Source of the DNA: an uncultured bacterium
Lineage (GTDB): Bacteria > Bacillota_I > Bacilli_A > RFN20 > CAG-826
Direction of reading: 5' to 3'
Assembly: GCA_949299335.1 (NCBI GenBank)
Contig: CASGAD010000036.1
Location: 1-36,342 of the forward strand
Length of the DNA: 36,342 bases
Shown here: one piece after another, positions 1 through 8,685 of the stretch
Numbering within the stretch: position 1 is the stretch's first letter
Layout: each line of letters starts with the position of its first letter
Position numbers and translations under genes: made by a program
The notes under the pieces: generated by a model
Told to the model about the DNA's origin: nothing
Databases searched by the model: none
The model's input: the letters and a program-made list of their open reading frames with translations, nothing else

Positions 1-222
1 AAACACAGAAAATGGTGCTGAAAGTAGTTTAATATTTTTCTCCTTACAACAAACAGCTCGAGCTAATAATCTAAATCCAGTTGATTATCTTATAAAACTT
101 ATAAACATTCTTGGTACTACAAATAATATCAGTAAAGAACTGCTTGATAACTTATTACCTTGGAAAATAAAATTTTAAAAAAGACCGAACTTGATTTCGA
201 ATGGTATATCTTTTACGCTTAC
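1..222 (+). mobile_element. Right end of an IS66-family insertion sequence
   Basis: The element enters from outside the window. It consists of the 3' end of tnpC (stop at 176-178), about 20 noncoding bases, and a terminal inverted repeat at 200-222. Read outward-in on the minus strand the repeat begins GTAAGCGTAAAAGATATACC. The same 23 bases occur in the opposite orientation at 36204-36226, which identifies both as ends of one IS family. The eight bases just outside (223-230, AAATAGAA) would be one copy of the IS66 8-bp target duplication; the partner lies outside the window. Confidence 0.85.
2..178 (+). CDS. tnpC: IS66 transposase TnpC, C-terminal fragment (cut by window edge)
   Basis: The last 58 codons of an IS66-family DDE transposase, running in from the left edge. 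The peptide contains SLQQTARANNLNPVDYL and ends LLPWKIKF. This matches the IS66 C-terminal signature (a helix of the form S-L-x-x-T-A-[KR]-A-N-G-L-[ND]-P-x-x-Y-L, followed by a terminal L-L-P-W). The catalytic DDE core lies upstream and cannot be judged. The stop is 21 bases from the terminal repeat, as expected for tnpC, the last gene of the element. Recognition rests on this short signature only, but the adjoining repeat supports it. Confidence 0.8.
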   Translation, partial: NTENGAESSLIFFSLQQTARANNLNPVDYLIKLINILGTTNNISKELLDNLLPWKIKF

Positions 223-286
223 AAATAGAAAGCATAAGTTACCATAATTAAAATTTTTTATACTTAAAAAAATGACATTTATATTT

Positions 287-1702
287 TTAATTATTTTTTA
301 AACCTCTTAATAAATTAAACTTTTTCCAAGTTCCTCTTTTCCATCTTATATAAAAACTAATTCCTCTTACACATTCATCTAAGCAAGCCCCTATAAAAGC
401 CCCGTATATTCCTAAATTAAACACAAGGCAAAGGAGGACTGAAACACCAACTGTTAAAATCCATGATGTTAAAATTGAACTTGTTACTGGAAAAGCAATA
501 TCTCCTGCAGTTTCTAATCCTTTTACATAAACTAGGTTTGTAGCTCTTCCTTGCTCTAAAACCACATTTATAAGTAAACAATATACAGCAGTAAGCCCAC
601 AATATATAGAATCTACATTATTAACATTAATAGTTGGGCTATCGACAGCTGATTGCATTAATGCAGAAAGCACCGGGAAAGCTATTGCCAAAACAATTAT
701 AGACATAATAAAAGATACAATTCTAGCCATTTTTCCAGTATCAGAAACTAATTTACTAGCTTTTTCTTTATCATCTTGTCCAAGCAAATTTCCTTCTATT
801 ACTTGCATGGCAATACCACTTCCGTTCGCAAATAAATATATTATAGAAGTAAAGGTCATGATATAAGCTCTTAAGTTTTGATCTAAGACATTGCATGACA
901 TATTTACAATAATTGCTAGAACAAACTGAGATAAATTATAAGATAGTGTTTCTCCAGCTGTTGGTAAGCCGATTTTAAGTTGTTTTTTTAAATAATTCCA
1001 AGGGAATGGTTTTAATTCTTTTAAAGATATTTTTTCTTTTATACTAATTTTAAAAAACAAGTACGAAGCAAAAAAAGAAATAAATCTTGAAATAAGTGTA
1101 GCAAAACCAACACCAATAATTTTTTCTTCAATACTTAAGTCTGGTATTCCCCATATGACAATTGCCGAAATTATTATATTAGATATATTTGTTGCGAAAG
1201 AAATAATTGTTGGTTGAACCATCTTTTTATTGGCTCTTAAAAAACTAGAATATGCTTGATTTAGCGAATAAAAAATAAGAGATGGTGCAGATATATATAA
1301 ATATAATTTAGCAAGAGGAATTATTTGAGTATCTACATTCATTAAATTAAATATAAAAAAGGAAATTAAAAGTAGAACTAAACAAACTAATAAACCTAAA
1401 ATAAGGTTAATTGATAAAGTTAGTGGATATATCTTTTTAATTCCTTCGTTATTATTAGAACCTTTAAGTTGAGCAATTAAAATTAAAGAAGAAGATGATA
1501 ATACAGTAAAAGAGACAATAAAAATATTTGTAACTTGATTTACTTGACCGATGGCATTTGTTGCTTGTGGAATTCCAGCAAACATAAATTGATTTATATA
1601 GCCAATTGATACACCTAAAATTAGTTCTATAAATACAGGCAGAGCTAATTTTATTGTTTCTTTATTTTGATAAAATAGTCTAAAAATTGGTAAGTTTTTC
1701 AT
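287..1702 (-). CDS. MATE family efflux transporter
   Basis: An integral membrane Na+- or H+-coupled multidrug/toxin exporter of the MATE family, 471 residues, the usual length. About twelve hydrophobic segments fill the protein. The N-terminal half has the family pattern of a first helix (LALPVFIELILG), a loop with INQFMFA, then INQVTNIFIV. A TTG two codons upstream (1708) is the only other start before an in-frame stop; the ATG at 1702 is preferred. No Shine-Dalgarno sequence is visible in front of either. It is less similar to the other two MATE genes in the window (6714-7927, 11518-13008) than those are to each other, so it is a separate subfamily. It lies between the IS66 end and a broken AP2 gene, in an accessory-looking stretch. 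The substrate is unknown. Confidence 0.85.
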   Translation of the reverse strand: MKNLPIFRLFYQNKETIKLALPVFIELILGVSIGYINQFMFAGIPQATNAIGQVNQVTNIFIVSFTVLSSSSLILIAQLKGSNNNEGIKKIYPLTLSINLILGLLVCLVLLLISFFIFNLMNVDTQIIPLAKLYLYISAPSLIFYSLNQAYSSFLRANKKMVQPTIISFATNISNIIISAIVIWGIPDLSIEEKIIGVGFATLISRFISFFASYLFFKISIKEKISLKELKPFPWNYLKKQLKIGLPTAGETLSYNLSQFVLAIIVNMSCNVLDQNLRAYIMTFTSIIYLFANGSGIAMQVIEGNLLGQDDKEKASKLVSDTGKMARIVSFIMSIIVLAIAFPVLSALMQSAVDSPTINVNNVDSIYCGLTAVYCLLINVVLEQGRATNLVYVKGLETAGDIAFPVTSSILTSWILTVGVSVLLCLVFNLGIYGAFIGACLDECVRGISFYIRWKRGTWKKFNLLRGLKNN

Positions 1703-1721
1703 ATACAAATAGATATGTTAA

Positions 1722-2258
1722 AACGAATTAAATATTAGTCAATATATAAGTGGTAAGGAAATAGAAGTTAATATCAATAAGCTACATTCTGGTCATGTTA
1801 AATCCTGTGGATGCAGAAGATTTAGGTGGAGAGATTTTACAAGTCAGAAGTTTGGTAGGCTGACTGTTCTTGAGTTTGCATATACCAAAAATAGAAAGAA
1901 CTATTGGAAGTGTCAGTGTGATTGCGGAAATATCTGCTATGTTTCAACAGCTCAACTTACTACAGGAGAGACTGTTTCATGTGGATGTAAGAATGATGAG
2001 AATAGAGCGAATCTTCCTAATCTAGATAGAGGACTAATTGATGGAACGATGAAGGCTGCTATTCAAAAGGATAGGAAACGCAACAAAAACAACACCTCAG
2101 GTGTTACAGGCGTTCATTTTGATAGTAAGCGAGGACTATGGGTAGCGCAGATTATGTTCCAAAACAAAGCCTATCTCTTAGGCAGGTTCAAATATAAAAG
2201 AGAAGCAATAAAAGCAAGAAGAGCTGGTGAAGATAAATATTTTGGAAAATATCGATAA
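1722..2258 (+). pseudogene. AP2-domain endonuclease-like protein, 5'-truncated remnant
   Basis: An open frame of 178 codons with no ATG, GTG or TTG start before Met at 2049. Three blocks are visible. First is the tail of a zinc-ribbon-like module (KLHSGHVKSCGC). Second is a complete module starting DFTSQKFGRLTVLE, with CQCDCGN and VSCGC cysteine pairs. Third, from 2049, is an AP2/integrase-type DNA-binding domain (NNTSGVTGVHFDSKRGLWVA, then AYLLGRF and EAIKARRAGEDKYFGKYR). This layout is known from phage and mobile HNH/AP2 homing-type proteins; no HNH motif is present here. The missing start and the half zinc-ribbon indicate loss of the 5' end by rearrangement. The 69-codon piece from 2049 could still be translated, but lacks a clear ribosome binding site. 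Base composition is visibly richer in G and C than the neighbours, which suggests transfer. Confidence 0.7.
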
Positions 2259-2384
2259 AATTCATGTCTTTAGGGGTATGCGTTTCTCTAGTAGACATAT
2301 AAAGTTGTATCGATATATACGTTTAGAGCCATAATTGTGGTTATATTTTGATACAATCTGCTCTGTCGAAATTAAGCATAGAAA

Positions 2385-2412
2385 CCTCGAGAAATCGGGG
2401 CTTTTTTCTTTT
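2385..2412 (+). terminator. Rho-independent terminator
   Basis: Stem CCTCGA / TCGGGG (one G-U pair) closed by a GAAA tetraloop, followed by CTTTTTTCTTTT. It lies 126 bases after the AP2 remnant and is probably that element's original terminator. Confidence 0.7.
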
Positions 2413-2905
2413 GTAATCGTTGTTAATAATTTTGTAAAAATCCCCTTATGTACATTTTATATCCGTGATTGACGGGGGTCGCAAAGTTGGGAAAGGTGTT
2501 GCATATCGTAAATAGGGGTCGAAAGTGCATCACAATTGGTATTTATTGCCAAGTTTGATGAAGTTAGGTTTGATACAGCAAAAACAGTTGGTCAAGCCTT
2601 TTTATTTTCAAATTTTTAAGATATTTTAATAAGCGTAAAATTCGAACCTCAAACCGTTTGAAAAAAACCTATTCGAATTTAAATTTGAACTAATCAAATT
2701 TTACTTTCTAAGGTGATTATAGCTAGAAAATGAAAGGAAGAGTATTTCTGGTAATATTGATAAAATTATCTTTTAGCAAAAAGTTAACTTTCATTCTAAA
2801 TACAAATTTTCTATAAAGTGATTAGACTTTTAGATAATTAATTAGATAATAGAATTGACTAAATATGGTTTTAATTCCTTTCAATTGTGTATAAACAATT
2901 TATTT
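2413..2905. other. Noncoding stretch, no gene recognised
   Basis: About 490 bases without a supported gene. A 28-codon frame near 2729 has no recognisable content. At 2629-2646 the sequence ATAAGCGTAAAA directly followed by TTCGAAC resembles the IS66 left end of this window with about 18 bases missing. An inverted repeat of 9 bases (AAATTCGAA 2638-2646, TTCGAATTT 2672-2680) lies over it. ATTGCCAAGTTT at 2546-2557 matches the core of the tandem repeat that starts at 2908. The stretch reads as decayed mobile-element DNA. Confidence 0.4.
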
Positions 2906-2907
2906 TT

Positions 2908-2999
2908 GCCAGTCTTTCAAATCAAATTTCGCCAACTTTCCAAATGAAATTACGCCAATATTCCAAATAAAAAATTGCCAAGTTTCCAAAAGTTCTTTT
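2908..2999 (+). repeat. Four tandem 23-bp repeats upstream of the DUF4143 ATPase
   Basis: GCCA recurs at exactly 2908, 2931, 2954 and 2977, a strict 23-base period. The rough consensus is GCCAAnTTTCCAAAT followed by AT-rich filler. The copies abut without spacers, so this is not a CRISPR. The array ends 43 bases before the ATG at 3043, in the promoter/operator position. Iterated sites spaced just over two helical turns usually bind a protein cooperatively on one face. No binding protein is identified. Confidence 0.8.
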
Positions 3000-3042
3000 T
3001 AAATAGTATTTTTTAATTTATAATTTTTATAGGTATAGAAAT

Positions 3043-4317
3043 ATGAAGTTTTATAGAAAAAGGATAGCTGATGATATTTTAAAAAGAAAGTTGGAAGGAA
3101 AAGGAGCAGTTTTGATTGAGGGTCCTAAATGGTGTGGAAAGACTACAACAGCAGAGCAAATGTCTTCAAGTGTTTTATATATGGATGATCCTCAATTTAA
3201 AACACAAAACATTTTAATGGCCCAAGTAAATCCAAAAGTTTTGCTTCAAGGCAAAACACCTAGACTAATAGATGAATGGCAACTTGCGCCTGAACTTTGG
3301 GATGCGATTAGATTTGAAGTTGATCATCGTCCTGAGTTAGGACAATTTATACTTACTGGTTCAGCTGTACCTTTAGAAACAAAAAATATTTCTCATTCAG
3401 GAACCGGTAGATTCGCATGGGTTATAATGAGACCAATGAGCTTATTTGAATCTGGTGATTCAACAGGTGATGTAAGTTTAGCAAATCTTTTTTTAAATCC
3501 TAAAACTATTGAAGGCATTTCAAATTTAAATCTTGAAAGACTATCTTTTCTTACTTGTAGAGGAGGTTGGCCACAAGCAATTGATATGTCTCAGGACATT
3601 GCTCTTGATCAGGCCACTGATTATTATGAGGCTGTTGTTCGTTATGATATAAATCGCGTTGATGGTATTAAAAAAAGTCAAGATAAAATTCGTAGATTTA
3701 TGAGGTCTTATGCTAGAAATCAAGGAGAGCAAATAGCGAACACAGTTCTTGCTAAAGATGTTACTGGAAATAATGAAACAGAAATAAGTGATGAAACAGT
3801 CGCTACTTATTTAGATGCATTAAGAAAAATATATGTCATAGAAGAAATGGCAGCATGGAATCCTAATTTAAGGTCGAAAACTGCAATTAGAACATCAAAC
3901 ACTCGCTATTTCGTTGATCCATCTATTGCTGTAGCTGCATTAGGAATTGGGCCAAATGACCTTATTAACGATTTAAAAACATTTGGGTTTATATTTGAAA
4001 CCCTATGTGTTAGAGATTTAAGAGTGTATGCAGATTCATTGAATGGAAATGTCTATCATTATCGCGATAAAGATGGTCAAGAGTGTGACGCTGTTGTTCA
4101 CCTAAGAAATGGCAGATATGGATTAATTGAAATAAAACTTGGTGGAGAAACATTAATTGAAGAAGGAGTAAATAATTTAAAAAGAATGGAAAATAAGATT
4201 GATAAAGACAAAATGGGTCAACCTTCCTTTTTAATGGTTCTTATTGGAGTAGGCAATTATGCTTATAAGCGTAGCGATGGAATCTATGTCGTGCCAATTG
4301 GATGTTTAAAAAATTAA
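3043..4317 (+). CDS. AAA ATPase with DUF4143 domain
   Basis: A P-loop ATPase of the AAA_14/DUF4143 family, 424 residues, a normal length. Walker A is GPKWCGKTT (27-35), Walker B is PRLIDEWQ (73-80), a sensor-like strand is QFILTGSA (101-108), and a likely arginine finger is in HSGTGRFA (118-125). The DUF4143 part follows, with a winged-helix-like segment (about 245-295) and a C-terminal PD-(D/E)xK-like fold: FETLCVRDL (318-326), ECDAVV (347-352) and IEIKLGG (362-368). The last two carry the acidic residue and the ExK expected of that fold. Members are common, often multicopy and horizontally moved; their biochemical role is not established. It stands alone, preceded by the 23-bp array and a weak Shine-Dalgarno (AGG nine bases before the ATG). 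An AT-rich 12-bp hairpin begins just after the stop. Confidence 0.85.
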   Translation: MKFYRKRIADDILKRKLEGKGAVLIEGPKWCGKTTTAEQMSSSVLYMDDPQFKTQNILMAQVNPKVLLQGKTPRLIDEWQLAPELWDAIRFEVDHRPELGQFILTGSAVPLETKNISHSGTGRFAWVIMRPMSLFESGDSTGDVSLANLFLNPKTIEGISNLNLERLSFLTCRGGWPQAIDMSQDIALDQATDYYEAVVRYDINRVDGIKKSQDKIRRFMRSYARNQGEQIANTVLAKDVTGNNETEISDETVATYLDALRKIYVIEEMAAWNPNLRSKTAIRTSNTRYFVDPSIAVAALGIGPNDLINDLKTFGFIFETLCVRDLRVYADSLNGNVYHYRDKDGQECDAVVHLRNGRYGLIEIKLGGETLIEEGVNNLKRMENKIDKDKMGQPSFLMVLIGVGNYAYKRSDGIYVVPIGCLKN

Positions 4318-4320
4318 ATC

Positions 4321-4355
4321 TTATTAATTAGAAAATTATGGTGTCTAATTAATAA
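4321..4355 (+). terminator. Possible terminator hairpin after the DUF4143 gene
   Basis: A perfect 12-bp inverted repeat, TTATTAATTAGA (4321-4332) and TCTAATTAATAA (4344-4355), with an 11-base loop, followed by TTTTA. It directly follows the stop codon. The stem is nearly all A-T, so termination strength is uncertain. Confidence 0.4.
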
Positions 4356-4831
4356 TTTTAATATAAGAATTGCTTTATGAGATTTGACATAAGCTAAATT
4401 TAAAGATTAGTTAAACTGATAAGACAAATTAATAATGAATTAGCTATTATATTTACTTAATAAAATAATAGAAAATAAGCTACTATTGCAAGGATATTAA
4501 CTTTTTTAGTGTAAATACCATTTAAAATCACAATTGATATGATAATGAAAATTTATGTTTTAAGATGTTTTATAAAAATAAATATATCTTAAAAAGATAA
4601 TTCACGAATTTATCTTAGTAAATATGATTTTATTAGTAAATGATAAGATATCAAAATCTTGATTTTGGTGCACTTGTTACCTTGAAAATGGTGCACTAGC
4701 ATATAAATTTATTAGATAAGTGCATTAACTTTATGATAATAAGTTGGATAATTATATTTATTTCTGCTTTCCTTGATATTTCTTTAATATGAATAAAATT
4801 TATTGAATGTTAAAATAATTAAGGGCAATTT
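4356..4831. other. Noncoding stretch before the DUF2075 gene
   Basis: Very AT-rich, with no coding frame that can be supported. It holds the GGTGCACT repeat pair (4667-4697). The last bases before 4832 contain AAGGG, a usable Shine-Dalgarno sequence. Nothing else is recognised. Confidence 0.5.
4667..4697 (+). repeat. GGTGCACT direct repeat, 23-base spacing, upstream of DUF2075 gene
   Basis: TTTGGTGCACTTG and AATGGTGCACTAG share GGTGCACT at 4667-4674 and 4690-4697, exactly 23 bases apart. GTGCAC is itself palindromic. The pair lies about 135 bases before the ATG at 4832. The sequence differs from the array at 2908-2999 but the period is identical. Confidence 0.55.
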
Positions 4832-6706
4832 ATGATTATATATAAGAGTACACTTGGAAATTTTATTGAAGATGTTAAATTGAATGTAATTTCAGATAAA
4901 TTATTGGATAAGTTGAGAGATTTACATTTAAGTGGTGGTGGAGTTAGCGAAATTAATTCATGGAACAATTCACTACACTTTATGAAAGATGTTCTTGATA
5001 CCCCTGAAATTTCTAAAGATTGTGATGTAGCAGTTGAATACAATATACCAAACACTTCAAAAAGAGTGGACTTTATGATTTCGGGACAAGGCGAGTCAAA
5101 AGAAAATCATTTAGTTATTGTTGAGTTAAAACAATGGGCTAAAGTAGAAAAAGTCGATGATATATCAAAGCATTCTGTTCTTTCAGATTTAAGAAACCAT
5201 GAACCTACTGCACATCCTTCATATCAAGCGTATTCTTATAAAAGCTTAATTAGTAACTATTGTGATAATGTTAATATACTAAAGGAAAATATTAAACCAT
5301 GTGCTTATCTACATAATCTAAACGAATCATATAGAGATGTATTAGAAGACTCTTTATATAAAGAGTGGATTGAAGAAGCTCCTGTTTTTTTAAAAAATGA
5401 TGTTCTTAAATTAAGAAATTTTTTAGTAAAATATGTTAGCGCAAAATCTAGTGATGGCAGACTCTTATATGAAATAGATTTTGGTAGGATAAAGCCTCAA
5501 AAATATTTGCAAGATTCATTAGACTCAATGTTATCAGGAAACGAAGAATTTAAAATGATCGATGAACAAGTAGTTGCTTATGATTTAATAATGAAATCAA
5601 TAATTAAATCTTTAAATGACGATGATAAGCATGTCTTCATTATTCAGGGAGGACCTGGAACAGGAAAATCTGTTCTTGCAATTAATTTGCTCGCAAATTG
5701 CATTTCAAAATTAAAATTAAATGCATCATATATAACTAAAAATTCAGCTCCACGCAATTGCTATTCATCATTACTAGCTAAAGGAAACGCTAAAAAAGAA
5801 GTTGATTTGAAATTAGCAATTAGATCACCTTTTAGTTTGCCTCATACACCTAATAATGGTATTGAAGTGGGTATATTTGATGAAGCACATAGATTGCAAA
5901 AATCACCTTTTATGTATCCAGGTAAAGATATGTTAATGGATGCTATAAATGCATGTAAAGTTTCAATATTCTTTGTTGATGAAGATCAAAGAATTACAGT
6001 TAAAGATTGTTATTCAATTGAAACAATTTATGCATATGCAAAATTCTTTAACGCAATAATTGAAACGCCAACACCTTTTAAACTTACTTCTCAATTTAGA
6101 TGCAATGGAAGTAATGGTTATATTGAATTAGTTGATATTATTACAGGTAAAAAAGAATTTAGTGATATACCAATAGATTTGGATGATTATGATCTTAGAG
6201 TTTTTGATGACCCAGATGACTTAAGAACTGAATTAAGAAAGTTAAATCAAATTAGAAATAAATGTCGTATGGTAGCTGGATATTGTTATGATTGGAATGT
6301 TAAAAATAAAAAAGGAGATTGGGATATAATTTTACCTTTTGACTTTAAAGCTAAATGGAATTTAGAAAAAGATGCAATTTGGGCTATAAATAAGAGTTCT
6401 TTTGAGGAAATAGGATGTATTCATACATGTCAAGGAATGGAATTTGATTATGTTGGAGTTTTTATTGGAAAAGATTTAATTTATAAGAACGGGAAAGTAA
6501 TTACTAATCAAGAAGCCACTAGTAGAGATGATAAAACTAGTGGTATAAGATCATGCAAAAATAAAGCTTTAGCAGATATGTTAATAAGAAATACATATAA
6601 AGTTTTATTAACGAGAGGTCAAAAAGGTTGTTTCATTTATTGCGAAGATGATAATTTAAGGCAATTTATTAAAAAAGTGATTTATGATATTGCAAAAAAT
6701 GATTAG
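4832..6706 (+). CDS. DUF2075 protein: nuclease-like N-terminus fused to SF1-helicase-like ATPase
   Basis: 624 residues, the normal size for DUF2075 proteins. The N-terminal region (about 1-110) ends in a PD-(D/E)xK-like signature: RVDFMIS (78-84) and VIVELKQW (95-102), with Asp80, Glu98 and Lys100. The P-loop domain has Walker A GGPGTGKS (273-280), Walker B IFDEAH (348-353), FVDEDQ (381-386), TSQFRCNGS (419-427), HTCQGMEFDYVGV (531-543) and a motif-VI-like LLTRGQKGC (592-600), as in superfamily 1 helicases. It probably acts on DNA or RNA with ATP hydrolysis. The family is often found in variable genome regions and is suspected in phage defence, but no activity can be assigned. The stop lies seven bases from the truncated MATE gene on the other strand, marking a rearrangement junction. 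Confidence 0.85.
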   Translation: MIIYKSTLGNFIEDVKLNVISDKLLDKLRDLHLSGGGVSEINSWNNSLHFMKDVLDTPEISKDCDVAVEYNIPNTSKRVDFMISGQGESKENHLVIVELKQWAKVEKVDDISKHSVLSDLRNHEPTAHPSYQAYSYKSLISNYCDNVNILKENIKPCAYLHNLNESYRDVLEDSLYKEWIEEAPVFLKNDVLKLRNFLVKYVSAKSSDGRLLYEIDFGRIKPQKYLQDSLDSMLSGNEEFKMIDEQVVAYDLIMKSIIKSLNDDDKHVFIIQGGPGTGKSVLAINLLANCISKLKLNASYITKNSAPRNCYSSLLAKGNAKKEVDLKLAIRSPFSLPHTPNNGIEVGIFDEAHRLQKSPFMYPGKDMLMDAINACKVSIFFVDEDQRITVKDCYSIETIYAYAKFFNAIIETPTPFKLTSQFRCNGSNGYIELVDIITGKKEFSDIPIDLDDYDLRVFDDPDDLRTELRKLNQIRNKCRMVAGYCYDWNVKNKKGDWDIILPFDFKAKWNLEKDAIWAINKSSFEEIGCIHTCQGMEFDYVGVFIGKDLIYKNGKVITNQEATSRDDKTSGIRSCKNKALADMLIRNTYKVLLTRGQKGCFIYCEDDNLRQFIKKVIYDIAKND

Positions 6707-6713
6707 ATAACAA

Positions 6714-7927
6714 TCAAATATAAAGTAAATATAAGAATATTCCCGCTGTTAATGAAGTATATAAGTATGTATTTGCATAAGCGATAGTCTCATTATATAT
6801 TTGAGAATTTTTTAAGAAAATATATAAAAAAGCACCATTAATTGTTAATAAAAGCCCTATAGTCATCACAATTAAATAGATTATAATTCCAATAATGTAA
6901 GAATCCTTAATTCCTTCTCTGACTCTTAAATAATCTCCCTTTCCTTTATTTTGAGCAATATAAGAAAGCATAGCCACTGATATTGCAGTATAAGGAGCAT
7001 TTAAAAAGTTTTGAAGTTTACAAGCGGCACCGTATCCATCTTGCGCATAATGGGCATTTATATCTGTACCAGGAATATATACATTATAATCAAAACTTAC
7101 AATCTTACCTTGCATTACAATAATCCCAATTGCAAGAATAGAAAATTGTATTCCTAATGGGAAACCTAGTTTTATATGATTCCATAATTCTTTATGGTCA
7201 AGTTTAAAGTCTTTTAATTGTAATTTCAAATAAGGGTATTTATGAAATGTGTAAATAAAACATAAAATAGCACTTAATGCTTGAGCTAATATAGTAGCCA
7301 AGGCAACTCCTGCAACATTTAAATCAATTGAAGGCATTACATTTACAAACAACAAGTCAAGTATGATATTTGTTATTGAAGAAAGAATTAAGAAAAGTAG
7401 AGGAGTGATACTATCTCCAATACTTCTATTAATACTAACGATTAAGTTATAAAAGATTTGAGAAACTAATCCAGCAAAAATAACTGTAATATAAATACTA
7501 GCTGCTTTATATGTGACTTCATCAATTTCTTTTGATACTCCAACCCAACTAAGTAATATGTCTTTAAAGACTAAACTTATAATTGTTAATAATATAGAAG
7601 TGATAATCGAAAGCGTAATTGAATTAGCAAAAGACTTTCTAACTCCATCATAATCTTTTTGTCCAAATCTATTAGATGTTATGACACTCATCCCAGCAGT
7701 CATACCAAAGGCAAACTCTAAAATCATAAATGATAGAGGCCCTGTATTATTGATTCCGGCAAATTGAAGAGGGATAGATTGACCAACTATAATTGCATTG
7801 CTAATACTATAAATTTGTTGAAAAATATTAGATAATAAAATAGGTATCGCAAATAACAAAATAACTTTCCAAGGTTTGCTACTTGTTAAGTCAATAGGAA
7901 AAAAATCTTTTTAATAAAGTTAATCAT
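6714..7927 (-). pseudogene. MATE transporter pseudogene (frameshift at start, C-terminus lost)
   Basis: Homologous throughout to the intact MATE gene at 11518-13008, but damaged twice. Translation from the natural-looking ATG at 7927 (MINFIKKIF) meets a stop after about a dozen codons. One extra T in the seven-T run (complement of 7899-7905) would restore a frame reading FFPIDLTSSKPWKVILLF, matching LFEPVDLTKNKPYKQLLIF of the intact copy. The remaining frame (open from a TTG at 7859, 381 codons) then ends in YLLYI-stop, where the intact copy continues for roughly 90 more residues (RNYLQGLG onward). The loss coincides with the end of the DUF2075 gene, so arrival of that gene probably removed the 3' end. 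It is unlikely to make a working transporter. Confidence 0.8.
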
Positions 7928-8109
7928 AACGCTTGATATTCTATGCTCATTATCAAGAGATAACAATATAAAGCTAAACATTATTTTTAATAATATTAAT
8001 GTTGATTTACAAAATGCATTTTAAGATATTTTATATGATATACTTTTATTTATATTAGCGTTTAATATATTAAATTAGATAAAATAATAATAGTAAAAGA
8101 GGACTATTT

Positions 8110-8682
8110 ATGCAAAAAGAAAAAATCGTCATAGTAGATATGATTAATGGATTTATTAATGAAGGAGCATTATCGGATAAAAATATAATAAAAATTGTTC
8201 CTAACATTAAAGAGTTAATTAATAGAAAAAAGGATGCTCAAATAATATTTTTAAGAGATTGCCATTTAGAAAAATGTAATGAATTTAATTATTTTCCCCC
8301 TCATTGCTTAATTAGTTCAAGTGAATCGGAAATTATTGATGAATTAAAGTATTTAGTAAATTCAAAAGATAAAGACACAAAAGTCATTTTAAAAAATTCT
8401 ACTAATGGATTTTATAAATTAAAGGAAGCTCATTTAGTTGAAAACGATTCAACTTATTACATTACAGGATGTTGCTATGATATTTGTGTGTTGGATTTAG
8501 CACTTGCTTTAATTACTTATTTTAATGAATATAATTTAAATTCTAAAGTTATTGTAATTAACGATGCCTGTGATACATATAATAGTCCTATGCATGAAAG
8601 AGAAAAATATATCGAGTTTGCAAGGAAATTACTTGAATTATCAGGGGTTATGGTTAAAAATTTAAGCGATATTAAGGAGTAA
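8110..8682 (+). CDS. pncA: Nicotinamidase (isochorismatase family)
   Basis: Hydrolyses nicotinamide to nicotinate and ammonia, the entry step of the NAD salvage route completed by the next three genes. The cysteine-hydrolase triad is visible: Asp10 in VDMINGF, Lys95 in ILKNSTNGF, and the nucleophile in TGCCYDICV (Cys122 by alignment with the usual GVC). Metal-site residues typical of nicotinamidases rather than other isochorismatases occur in RDCHLEKCNEF and FPPHC (Asp50, His52, His65). At 190 residues it is of normal length. GAGGA lies eight bases before the ATG. It is first in the operon; the stop is three bases from pncB. A half-cre-like AAACGCTAA (minus strand) lies upstream near 8060, too weak to call. 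Confidence 0.85.
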   Translation: MQKEKIVIVDMINGFINEGALSDKNIIKIVPNIKELINRKKDAQIIFLRDCHLEKCNEFNYFPPHCLISSSESEIIDELKYLVNSKDKDTKVILKNSTNGFYKLKEAHLVENDSTYYITGCCYDICVLDLALALITYFNEYNLNSKVIVINDACDTYNSPMHEREKYIEFARKLLELSGVMVKNLSDIKE

Positions 8683-8685
8683 CGC

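Noticed and set aside
2729-2815. 28-codon reading frame starting with ATG after GAAAATGAAAGG
   Set aside because: No conserved features, no clear ribosome site, and AT-rich sequence where short frames are expected.
2908-2999. CRISPR array
   Set aside because: The 23-bp units abut with no unique spacers and there are no cas genes.
7918-7950. cre site near ATAACGCTTGAT upstream of the MATE pseudogene
   Set aside because: Four or more mismatches to the consensus on either strand.
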